A stretch of DNA of 64,000 nt from CAMLFJ01 sp035524955. Its GTDB lineage: Bacteria > Methylomirabilota > Methylomirabilia > Rokubacteriales > CSP1-6. Location of the stretch: the NCBI GenBank assembly GCA_035524955.1, contig DATLFG010000073.1:1-64000 (forward strand), read 5' to 3'. A program made the position numbers and the translations under genes. Below the pieces are notes generated by a model, which made no database searches, had not been told where the DNA came from, and worked only from the letters and a program-made list of their open reading frames with translations. Shown here piece after piece: positions 8,808 to 16,086 of the stretch (positions are counted from its first letter, which is position 1; each line of letters starts with the position of its first letter).

Positions 8808-9718
8808 CGCTCCCTCCTTGTGTGCGGATCTTGTCTTGGCGCGCTCGACCCGCCGCCACGGGACCGAGCCCCCGAACCAACACGGCGCACGAGCCGTCGC
8901 AGCCCGTGGACAACCCGATGATCGACGAGCCCCTGCGGCCGGATCACCATCACGAGGATCATGGCCAGCCCGAAGAAGGCCAGGCGCCATTCCTGCAGGA
9001 ATCGCAGCCACTCCGGGAGCAGGGTGAGTAGCGTCGCGCCCACGATGGCGCCCCAGTACGTCTCGACCCCACCCACGACGATGAAGGTGAACGGCATGAT
9101 CGAGCGGTGCAGCCCGAACTCCTCAGGATCGATGAACAGAGCGTAGTGCGCCCACAGGGCCCCGGCCAGGCCGGCGACGCCCGCGCCGATGGCAAAGACC
9201 ATCAGCTTCATCCGGGTGACGTCGATGCCGATGACGTCGGCCGCCAACTCGTCGGTCCGCACCGCATCGAGCGCCCGCCCGACGCGGGAGCGCGCGGTGC
9301 GCGAGGCCAGCAACGCCGTCAACGCCGTGAGAGCGGCGACCAGGGGCAGCGTTGTCACGAAGCCCATCCCGCGATACCCCTGGGCAGCACCCGTCGGCTC
9401 GAAGTTCAGGAAGAATACCCTGACGATCTCCCCGAACGCCAGCGTCAGCAGTACGAGATAGATGCCCTTTACCCGCAGGGCGGGAAGGCCGACCACGCCA
9501 CCGAGCAGGGCGGTCGCGACGGCGGCCGTGCCGAAGGCGGCTGGCCACGGCCACCCCATGGCCACCGTGAGCCAGGACGCCGTGTAGGCCCCGACCGCCA
9601 TGAACCCTCCCTGCCCGAGCGACAGCTGCCCGGCGGCCAGTGGAAAGTAGAGCGACAGACCGAGGATCATGTTGATCCCCAGCTGGATCAGGACATCCTC
9701 GAAGTACGGGCTGAGCAT
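8804..9718 (-). CDS. livM: Branched-chain-type ABC transporter permease (LivM)
   Basis: Inner-membrane permease (304 aa) with about eight hydrophobic segments. The family signatures are SLYFPLAAGQLSLGQGGFMAVGAYTA near the N terminus (read here as consecutive pieces), LALAFGEIVRVFF-like LTLAFGEIVRVFFLN, and the EAA-like loop around RVGRALDAVRTDELAADVIGID. The C terminus has a basic tail (RRLVRRVGSGARSRGG) longer than usual. The start ATG at 9718 lies 5 bases after the LivH stop. It partners LivH in the pore. Confidence 0.92.
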   Translation of the reverse strand: MLSPYFEDVLIQLGINMILGLSLYFPLAAGQLSLGQGGFMAVGAYTASWLTVAMGWPWPAAFGTAAVATALLGGVVGLPALRVKGIYLVLLTLAFGEIVRVFFLNFEPTGAAQGYRGMGFVTTLPLVAALTALTALLASRTARSRVGRALDAVRTDELAADVIGIDVTRMKLMVFAIGAGVAGLAGALWAHYALFIDPEEFGLHRSIMPFTFIVVGGVETYWGAIVGATLLTLLPEWLRFLQEWRLAFFGLAMILVMVIRPQGLVDHRVVHGLRRLVRRVGSGARSRGGGSSAPRQDPHTRRER

Positions 9719-9723
9719 CGCCG

Positions 9724-10593
9724 TCAGTCCCGTCGCGGTGCCCGCAGTCCGAGCAGCCCTTCCGGCCGAGCCAGGAGGACCAGCATGAGCGCCCCGAACG
9801 CGAAAGCATCGCGATACGAGGAGGCCAGGTAGCCGGCCCCCAGCACCTCGAGGACACCCAGGAGCAAGCCGCCCAGCATCGCGCCGGGCACGTTGCCAAG
9901 TCCGCCCAGCATCATCACGACGAGCCCCTTGATGCCCATCTGCACGCCGATGAACGGATGGACCGAATTGTAGGCGATTCCCACGAGGACCCCGGCGGCC
10001 CCGGCGAGCGCCGAGCCGATGAAGAAGCACAGCAGCACGACGCCGGTCACGTTGACGCCGAGCAGCGTGGCCACGGACGGATCCTCGGCGGTGGCGCGGA
10101 TCGCGCGGCCCGCCCGGGTGCGGGCCAGGAACAGCTGCAGCGCGCCCATGAGGACGACCGCCGCGAGCAGCATGAAGACCTGCACCGAGGAGATGCGCAC
10201 CGGTCCGAGCTGCCACACCTCGGTCGCGAACGTGGGCGGGAAGCCCTGCTGCTCGGCGCCGAAGTACCCCCGGGTCGTCTCCTGGAGCACGATCCCCGTC
10301 CCGATCGTCGTAGCCAGAGGGGCCAGGTGGTGAGCGCCGCGCAGGGGTCGGAAGGCCACCCGCTCGATGGCGATACCGAGTACGCCGGTGACCAGCATGG
10401 CGAAGGCGATCGCGATGAGAATGCTGCCGGTCGCCCGCACCGCCACCAACCCGGCGAAGGCGCCGACCATGAAGACCTCCCCGTGGGCCAGGTGCAAGAG
10501 CCCGAGCACGCCGAAGATCAGCGTGTACCCGATGGCGATCAGCGCGTAGACCGCGCCGAGCATCACGCCGTTGACGAGCTGCTCTACGAGCAC
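9724..10593 (-). CDS. livH: Branched-chain-type ABC transporter permease (LivH)
   Basis: Inner-membrane permease (289 aa from the chosen start). It begins VLVEQLVNGVMLGAVYALIA, the standard LivH start, followed by LHLAHGEVFMVGAF and the coupling loop RAGRAIRATAEDPSVATLLGV. The GTG at 10593 has GGGGAG about 10 bases upstream and overlaps the preceding stop by 10 bp; the frame is open further upstream only because it overlaps that gene. It forms the pore with LivM. Confidence 0.92.
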   Translation of the reverse strand: MLVEQLVNGVMLGAVYALIAIGYTLIFGVLGLLHLAHGEVFMVGAFAGLVAVRATGSILIAIAFAMLVTGVLGIAIERVAFRPLRGAHHLAPLATTIGTGIVLQETTRGYFGAEQQGFPPTFATEVWQLGPVRISSVQVFMLLAAVVLMGALQLFLARTRAGRAIRATAEDPSVATLLGVNVTGVVLLCFFIGSALAGAAGVLVGIAYNSVHPFIGVQMGIKGLVVMMLGGLGNVPGAMLGGLLLGVLEVLGAGYLASSYRDAFAFGALMLVLLARPEGLLGLRAPRRD

Positions 10594-12995
10594 GGCGCGG
10601 GCTCCCCGGAATCTCCTCCGCGTTGCCGCCAGGAGGCCCACAGGCGGGCGGGCGCGAGGGGCAGGTCGTTCAACTCGATCCGGAAGGGAGCCAGGGCATC
10701 GGCGGCCGCATTGGCGAGAACGGCCGCCGGTCCGAGCGTGCCGCCTTCACCGACGCCGCGCACCGCGAGCAGGTTGTCCGCGGGCTCCTCGATGTGGTGG
10801 AGCTCGAGCGCCGGGATGCCGGCCGCGGTCGGCAGCGCGTACTCCATGAAGGTCCCGGTGAGCAGCTGGCCCGCGTCGTCGTAGAGCAGATGCTCGAGGA
10901 GCGCCCCACCGATGCCCTGCGCGATGGCGCCCTGCACCTGACCCTCGACGATCAGCGGGTTGATCATCCGCCCGGTGTCCTCGACCACCACGTAGCGGTG
11001 AATCGCCAGCGCCCCGGTCGCGGCGTCGACCTCGACCACCGCCGCCTGCGATCCGGCCGCGAACGTCCCGCGGATCGGATCGTAGAACCGGGTGGCCTCG
11101 AGGCCCGGCTCCATGTCCGGGGGGAGCCGGTGGGTCTCGAGGTGCGCGACCCGGGCCACCTCGGCCACCGTGACCGCGCGCCCCGGCGCGCCCTTGACCG
11201 CGACGCGCCCGTCCCGCACCTCCAGATCCTCGGGGGCGGCCTCGAGCAGGTGGGCCGCGATGCGGGCCGCCTTGTCGCGCACGGCCCCGGCCGCGCGCAT
11301 CGCGGCCCCCCCGCCGATCACGGCCTGCCGGGAGGCGAACGCGCCGAGGCCGAAGGGCGTGGCGTCGGTGTCCCCGAGGACGACCGACACCGTGTCGAAC
11401 GGCACGCCGAGCTCCGACGCCACGATCTGGGCCACCGTCGTCTCGAGCCCCTGGCCCTGGGACGTGACCCCCGCCAGCACCGTCACCGCCCCTCCGGGAT
11501 CCACTCGAACGGTCGCGCCCTCGTGGCCGGTGCGGAAGGGCATGCGCGGGCCCGCCGAGGCGGCCTGACCCAGGCCGGTCAGCTCGTTGTAGTTCGCGAA
11601 GCCGATGCCCACGTACCGGCCCTCTTGCCGGAGCCGCGCCTGCTCGGCCCGGAACGCGCCATAGCCGACCGCCTCCACCGCCTTCTCGAAGCACACCGGA
11701 TAGCTCGGGCTGTCGTGGACGAGGCGCGTGGCCGCGGTGTAGGGCAGGTCGGCGGGACCGATCAGATTGATGCGCCGGACATCCACGGGATCGAGCCCGA
11801 GCGCGCCCGCGCCGAGGTCCAGGATCCGCTCCATCACGAAGGTGGTCGCCGGACGCGCGACGCCGCGGTAGGGGCCCGCCGGGGCCGTGTTCGTCGCCAC
11901 CGCGACAACTTCGCACCGGTAGTGCCGCAGCTTGTAGGGTCCGGTCAGGAGGCCACCGGCCATGAGCGCCTCGATCCCCGCCGTCCACGGGTACACGGAG
12001 TAGGCGCCCGCATTGCACGCGGCGCGCACGTCCATCGCGAGCAGGGCCCCGGCGCGGTCGAAGCCGGCCCGCACCGCGTAGTGGTGATCGCGCGCGTGCG
12101 CAGAAGCCAGGAGCCCCTCCCGGCGCTGCTCCACCCACTTGACGGGACGGCCCAGACGCATCGCGAGCAGGCAGAGCGCGACGTCCTCGGGATAGAGGAT
12201 CGCCTTGACCCCGAACCCGCCGCCCACGTCGGGCGCGATCAAACGAATGCGGTTCTCAGGGAGGCCGAGGATCCCGGCCAGGCCGTGGCGGGCCAGGTGT
12301 GGGACCTGGGTGCCGGACCAGAGCGTGAGCTTGCCCTCCGCCGGGTTCCAGTCCGCGACCCCGCCGCGCCCTTCGAGCGGCGCCGCCGTCTGCCGGTTGG
12401 TGCGGAAGGCGCGCTCCACCACGACGGCCGAACCGGCCAGGGCCGCCTCCACCTCCCCGCTCTCGAACCGGCGCGACAGGAGCACGTTGTCCGGCGCCGC
12501 CTCGTGGAGGACGGCGCAATCGCCGCGGGCCCGGACGACGTCCACCACCGCCGGCAGCGGCTCGTAGTCGACCGCGACGAGCGCGGCGCCGTCCTCGGCC
12601 GCGTAGCGGTCGCGGGCCGCGACGGCGGCCACCGCCTCGCCCGCGAAGCGCACCGTCGGCCACGCCAGGATCGGCTGCTCGGTCTCCACGTAGGTCGGCA
12701 GCGCCGAGCGCGCCCGGACGCGATGCCGGGCGAAGTCCGGATCGGCGCCCGTCACCACCGCCACGACGCCCGGCGCCGCCGCCGCGCCGGCGGTCTCGAC
12801 CCCGCGGATCCGGGCGTGCGCGTGGACGCTGCGCACGAAGGCGACGTGCAGCATGCGCGGCAGCTCGACGTCGCTCACGTACCGGCCCCGCCCGGTGACG
12901 AGGCGCGCGTCCTCCTTGCGCGGGATGCGGGCCCCGAACACGCTCGACGCGCCGGAATGCGGGGCGCTGGCCACCGACGCGCTCGGGCTCCTCAC
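10584..12995 (-). CDS. Orphan molybdopterin-binding large subunit, xanthine dehydrogenase family
   Basis: Second MoCo catalytic subunit in the same operon (803 aa). It starts at a GTG (12995) that overlaps the SDR stop (GTGA). The N terminus reads SVFGARIPRKEDARLVTGRG; APDVGGGFGVKAILYPEDV and GQGLETTVAQIVASELG lie in the Mo domain; the catalytic-Glu loop is GVGEGGTL. The active-site loop GPYRGVARP resembles the AYRGAGR loop of form II CoxL-like hydroxylases and differs from the other large subunit in this window. No medium or small subunit sits beside it. It must borrow the single M/S pair at 1-1359, use distant partners, or act with another electron acceptor. Substrate unknown. Confidence 0.9.
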   Translation of the reverse strand: MRSPSASVASAPHSGASSVFGARIPRKEDARLVTGRGRYVSDVELPRMLHVAFVRSVHAHARIRGVETAGAAAAPGVVAVVTGADPDFARHRVRARSALPTYVETEQPILAWPTVRFAGEAVAAVAARDRYAAEDGAALVAVDYEPLPAVVDVVRARGDCAVLHEAAPDNVLLSRRFESGEVEAALAGSAVVVERAFRTNRQTAAPLEGRGGVADWNPAEGKLTLWSGTQVPHLARHGLAGILGLPENRIRLIAPDVGGGFGVKAILYPEDVALCLLAMRLGRPVKWVEQRREGLLASAHARDHHYAVRAGFDRAGALLAMDVRAACNAGAYSVYPWTAGIEALMAGGLLTGPYKLRHYRCEVVAVATNTAPAGPYRGVARPATTFVMERILDLGAGALGLDPVDVRRINLIGPADLPYTAATRLVHDSPSYPVCFEKAVEAVGYGAFRAEQARLRQEGRYVGIGFANYNELTGLGQAASAGPRMPFRTGHEGATVRVDPGGAVTVLAGVTSQGQGLETTVAQIVASELGVPFDTVSVVLGDTDATPFGLGAFASRQAVIGGGAAMRAAGAVRDKAARIAAHLLEAAPEDLEVRDGRVAVKGAPGRAVTVAEVARVAHLETHRLPPDMEPGLEATRFYDPIRGTFAAGSQAAVVEVDAATGALAIHRYVVVEDTGRMINPLIVEGQVQGAIAQGIGGALLEHLLYDDAGQLLTGTFMEYALPTAAGIPALELHHIEEPADNLLAVRGVGEGGTLGPAAVLANAAADALAPFRIELNDLPLAPARLWASWRQRGGDSGEPAPCS

Positions 12996-13756
12996 ACCAT
13001 GGCGTAGCCGCCGTTGACCGAGACCACCTGGCCGGTGGTCCAGCCCGACAGCGGCGAGGCGAGGAGCAGGACCATCGGGGTGACGTCGTCGGGCCGGCCG
13101 ACCCGCCGCAACGGATACTGGGCCAGGATCTTCTTCATGCGCGCGTCGTCGGCCCCGCCCGCGTGGGCCTCGAGGCTGTCGGTTTGCACGAGCGCGAGGG
13201 AGACGCAGTTCGCCCGGATCCCGTGGCGGGCCAGCTCCTTGGCGAGCGACCGGGTCAGGCCGACGGTGGCGGCGCGCGTGGTCCCGGTCACGAGCAGGCC
13301 GGATTCGCCCACGCGCCCCGAGTCGCCCATGAGGTTGACGATCGCCCCCGAGCCCCGGGCGGTCATGCCCCGCGCCACCGCCTGCGTGATGCGGAGCGTC
13401 CCGGTGACGGTCACGTCCACCTGGGGGGCCCACTCCTCGGGCGTCGTCTCGAGGAACGGCTTGCGCTGGGTCGCGGCGGCGTTGTTGACCAGGACGTCGA
13501 TCGGGCCCAGCTCGCGCTCGACCTGCTGGACCGCGCCGGCCACCGCGCCGTCCACCCGCAGGTCGGCGCCGACGGCCAGGGCCTTCACGCCCAGCGCGCG
13601 CGCCTCGGCCGCCGCCGCGTCGGCCCCGCCCGCCGAGGAATGATAGTGGAAGGCCACGTGGGCCCCTTCGCGGGCGAAGGCGAGGCCGATCGCCCGCCCC
13701 AGGCCCTGGCCGGCGCCCGTGACCAGCACGACCTTGCCGCGGAGCCGGAGGTCCAC
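12992..13756 (-). CDS. Short-chain dehydrogenase/reductase-like protein with altered active site
   Basis: Rossmann-fold SDR (254 aa) with the NAD(P) motif TGAGQGLG near residue 13, LVNNAAAT, a Ser in LMGDSG and the C-terminal GQVVSVNGGYAMV. The YxxxK catalytic pair is not canonical: aligning GLTRSLAKEL to the family places TGTTR where YxxxK should be, so Tyr becomes Thr and Lys becomes Arg. Reductase activity is therefore doubtful; a divergent mechanism or non-catalytic role is possible. The GTG start (13756) overlaps the GntR stop by one base. It is the second gene of the catabolic operon. Confidence 0.87.
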   Translation of the reverse strand: MDLRLRGKVVLVTGAGQGLGRAIGLAFAREGAHVAFHYHSSAGGADAAAAEARALGVKALAVGADLRVDGAVAGAVQQVERELGPIDVLVNNAAATQRKPFLETTPEEWAPQVDVTVTGTLRITQAVARGMTARGSGAIVNLMGDSGRVGESGLLVTGTTRAATVGLTRSLAKELARHGIRANCVSLALVQTDSLEAHAGGADDARMKKILAQYPLRRVGRPDDVTPMVLLLASPLSGWTTGQVVSVNGGYAMV

Positions 13757-14499
13757 TAGCGCGCGCTCTCGCGCCGGGCGTCCTTCGGGCCGGCGAAGCG
13801 CTGGAACTCCCGCGAGCGCACCACCTGCTCGAGCACGCTGTAGATGTGCTCCCGCATCCGCGCCGCGGCCGCCCCCGCGTCGCGGGCCCGGATCGCCTCG
13901 AGGATGCTCTCGTGCTCCCGGTGGGTCTGCTCGATCTGCCCCGCGATGGACACGGCCACGCGCTGGATGCGCTGGATATGCGCCTGGACGAGGCGGCTGC
14001 CGGTGGCGAATGTCGGGTTCCGCACCGACTCCGTGAGGATCCCGTGGAACCGGCTCTGGGTGTAGGCCTCGAGCGGGCGCCCGGCCTGGATGAGCCGTGC
14101 CTGGTCGCGGTGGGTCGCCTCGATCGCGGCCAGCGCCGTCTCGTCACACTGCCGCGTGAAGTGCTGGACGCAGTAGAGCTCCAGGGCCTCACGGAACTGG
14201 AAGACGTCCCGGCACTCCTGCTCGTCGAGCGGGGCCACCTCGAAGCTCTTGAACGGCGTGGAGCGCACGAGCCCGTCGCGCTCGAGCTGGATGAGCGCGT
14301 CCCGGATCGGAGACTTCGACACGCCGAGCTGCTCGCTCAGGACGCGCTCGGTGAGGGGCTGCCGCGGGGCCAGCTCCAGGCGGATGATGGCATCCCGGAG
14401 CGCGTCGTAGGCCTGCTCGCGGAGCAGGCGCCCGAGGGTGATCCGCGGGAGCGGCGGGGCCAGCGCTGCCTGACTCTCGGTGGTCGTCGAGTGCTCCAT
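13756..14499 (-). CDS. GntR-family transcriptional regulator (FCD domain)
   Basis: Repressor-type regulator (247 aa). Residues about 22-90 form the winged helix-turn-helix (LREQAYDALRDAIIRLEL, LSEQLGVSKSPIRDALIQLE, GLVRSTPFKSFEVAP). The rest is an all-helical FCD ligand domain with histidines placed as in metal-binding members (RFHGILTE, REHESILEAI, MREHIYSV). It is the first gene of the minus-strand operon and diverges from the HpaB-type hydroxylase, so it probably controls both by sensing the substrate or a CoA ester. A promoter with a palindrome just downstream lies directly upstream (14535-14588), suggesting autoregulation. Confidence 0.92.
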   Translation of the reverse strand: MEHSTTTESQAALAPPLPRITLGRLLREQAYDALRDAIIRLELAPRQPLTERVLSEQLGVSKSPIRDALIQLERDGLVRSTPFKSFEVAPLDEQECRDVFQFREALELYCVQHFTRQCDETALAAIEATHRDQARLIQAGRPLEAYTQSRFHGILTESVRNPTFATGSRLVQAHIQRIQRVAVSIAGQIEQTHREHESILEAIRARDAGAAAARMREHIYSVLEQVVRSREFQRFAGPKDARRESAR

Positions 14500-14534
14500 T
14501 GCGCTGGGGGCCTCGGAATCCGGTCCTGGTATCT

Positions 14535-14549
14535 GAGATCTGAGGTCTC
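14535..14549. promoter_or_regulatory. Candidate GntR operator palindrome
   Basis: GAGATCTGAGGTCTC is an imperfect 15-bp inverted repeat (GAGAnCTnAGnTCTC). It lies about 10 bases downstream of the -10 element of the regulator's own promoter, so a bound protein would cover the transcription start region. It is in the shared intergenic region with the HpaB-type gene. Binding by this GntR protein is inferred from position only. Confidence 0.5.
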
Positions 14550-14558
14550 GGCGCCAGA

Positions 14559-14588
14559 GGTATAGGGCAGCCGCCTGGCTGTTGTCAA
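14559..14588 (-). promoter_or_regulatory. Sigma-70-like promoter for the GntR-led catabolic operon
   Basis: On the minus strand TTGACA (14588-14583) is followed after 18 bases by TATACC (14564-14559). The -35 is a perfect consensus. The start codon of the regulator is about 60 bases downstream. Confidence 0.6.
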
Positions 14589-14637
14589 GCGTCGGGCCGG
14601 CTTGCGCCCCGCCGGAGGGGTGTGCGAGAGTCCCGCC

Positions 14638-16074
14638 ATGCGCCGGGCCGCCCAGTATCTCGCGAGCCTCCATGACGGGCGCGCCGTTTTCCTCGACGGC
14701 GAGCGGGTCGAGGACGTGACCCGCCATCCCGCCTTCGCCGAGTCGGCCCAGCGCATCGCGGAGCGGTACGAGGCGGCCGGGGGGGCGGCCGACGTCACCA
14801 CCTGCCTCGATCCGGCTACCGGCAAGCGGATCGGCGCGATGTGGCTGATCCCACGGTCGGCCGAGGATCTCGGGCGCCGGCGGGCCGTCCACCGGTTCTG
14901 GGCCGAGGGCTCGTACGGCCTCATGGGGCGCACGCCCGACCACGTGGCCGGGGTGCTCACCGCCTTCGCGGGCTGGCGCCAGCTCTTCGACCGGGGGGGC
15001 CGGCAGTACGGTGACAACGTGGTCCGGTTCTACGAGAAGGCGCGGGACGAGGACCTCTACCTGGCCTACGCGATCGTGCCGCCCCAGATCGACCGCACCA
15101 CCCCGGCCCACAAGCATCCGGAGCCCTTCCTGCACCCGGGGGTCCTGAAGGAGACGGACGCGGGCATCGTGATCCGCGGCGCGCACTCGATCGCCACGTC
15201 GGTGACCATGGCCGACTGGCTCTACGTGAGCTACATCACGCCGCTCGCCCCCGGCGACGTGGACTACGCGATCTCGCTCGTGGTGCCGGTGAACGCGGAG
15301 GGGCTCCGGCTCCTGCCGCGCCGGCCCTACGCGACGCTCGCCACCAGCGTCTACGACTACCCGCTCTCCGCGCGCTTCGACGAGGTGGACACCACCGTCG
15401 TCTTCGACGACGTGTTCGTGCCCTGGGAGCAGGTGTTCGTCTACCGGAACGTGGACCTGGTGACCGCCCAGTTCCACGAATCGCCCGCCCACGTGACCGC
15501 GAACTTCCAGTCGCTGGTGCGCTTCGGCGTCAAGCTCGAGCTGCTGGCCGGCCTCGCCCTGAAGCTGGTCGAGGTCGGGCGCGGGGAGGGGGACGCCAAC
15601 ACCCAGGCGACCCTCGGCGGCGACATCGCCACGTTCTGCGCCGCCTTCGACGCGCTGGTGCAGGCGGCCGAGCGCCGCCCGCTCGTGAGTGAAGGCTACG
15701 CGCGGCCGCATCCGCAGTACATCTACGCGGGCATGAGCCTCCAGCGCCGGCTCATCGTCGACATGTACCGGACGGTGCGCGAGCTGGCGGGGGGCGCCTT
15801 CCAGCACCTGCCGTCGTCGGAGGCGAGCTTCCTCTCCCCCGAGACCCGCGCCCACACCGAGCGCTACTACCAGTCCACCGCGGCGGGCGCCCGCGACCGG
15901 GTGAAGCTGCTCAGGCTGATCTGGGACTTCATCGGCACCGAGTACGGGGGCCGCCAGCTCCAGTACGAGATGTTCTACTCGGCGGCGCAGCCGGTGGTGA
16001 ACCGGCGGATGTTCCGCTCCTACGATTGGGCCGCCGCCAAGGCCATGGTGGATCGGCTGCTCTCGGAGTACTGA
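14638..16074 (+). CDS. 4-hydroxyphenylacetate 3-hydroxylase family FADH2-dependent monooxygenase (HpaB-like)
   Basis: Oxygenase component (478 aa) of a two-component flavin hydroxylase that normally ortho-hydroxylates a phenol using FADH2 from a separate reductase. The acyl-CoA-dehydrogenase-like fold is recognisable from VVFDDVFVPWEQVFVYRN and the C-terminal EYGGRQLQYEMFY. The iron-sulfur cysteines of the related 4-hydroxybutyryl-CoA dehydratase are absent. The ATG at 14638 is preferred; the frame opens 12 codons earlier but without family similarity. It is transcribed divergently from the GntR-led operon. No HpaC-type flavin reductase is present in the window. The phenolic substrate is not known. 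Confidence 0.9.
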   Translation: MRRAAQYLASLHDGRAVFLDGERVEDVTRHPAFAESAQRIAERYEAAGGAADVTTCLDPATGKRIGAMWLIPRSAEDLGRRRAVHRFWAEGSYGLMGRTPDHVAGVLTAFAGWRQLFDRGGRQYGDNVVRFYEKARDEDLYLAYAIVPPQIDRTTPAHKHPEPFLHPGVLKETDAGIVIRGAHSIATSVTMADWLYVSYITPLAPGDVDYAISLVVPVNAEGLRLLPRRPYATLATSVYDYPLSARFDEVDTTVVFDDVFVPWEQVFVYRNVDLVTAQFHESPAHVTANFQSLVRFGVKLELLAGLALKLVEVGRGEGDANTQATLGGDIATFCAAFDALVQAAERRPLVSEGYARPHPQYIYAGMSLQRRLIVDMYRTVRELAGGAFQHLPSSEASFLSPETRAHTERYYQSTAAGARDRVKLLRLIWDFIGTEYGGRQLQYEMFYSAAQPVVNRRMFRSYDWAAAKAMVDRLLSEY

Positions 16075-16086
16075 TCGGCCCCGGGT

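Noticed and set aside
14638..16074. 4-hydroxybutyryl-CoA dehydratase, a relative of HpaB
   Set aside because: The cysteines and His that bind its [4Fe-4S] cluster are missing.
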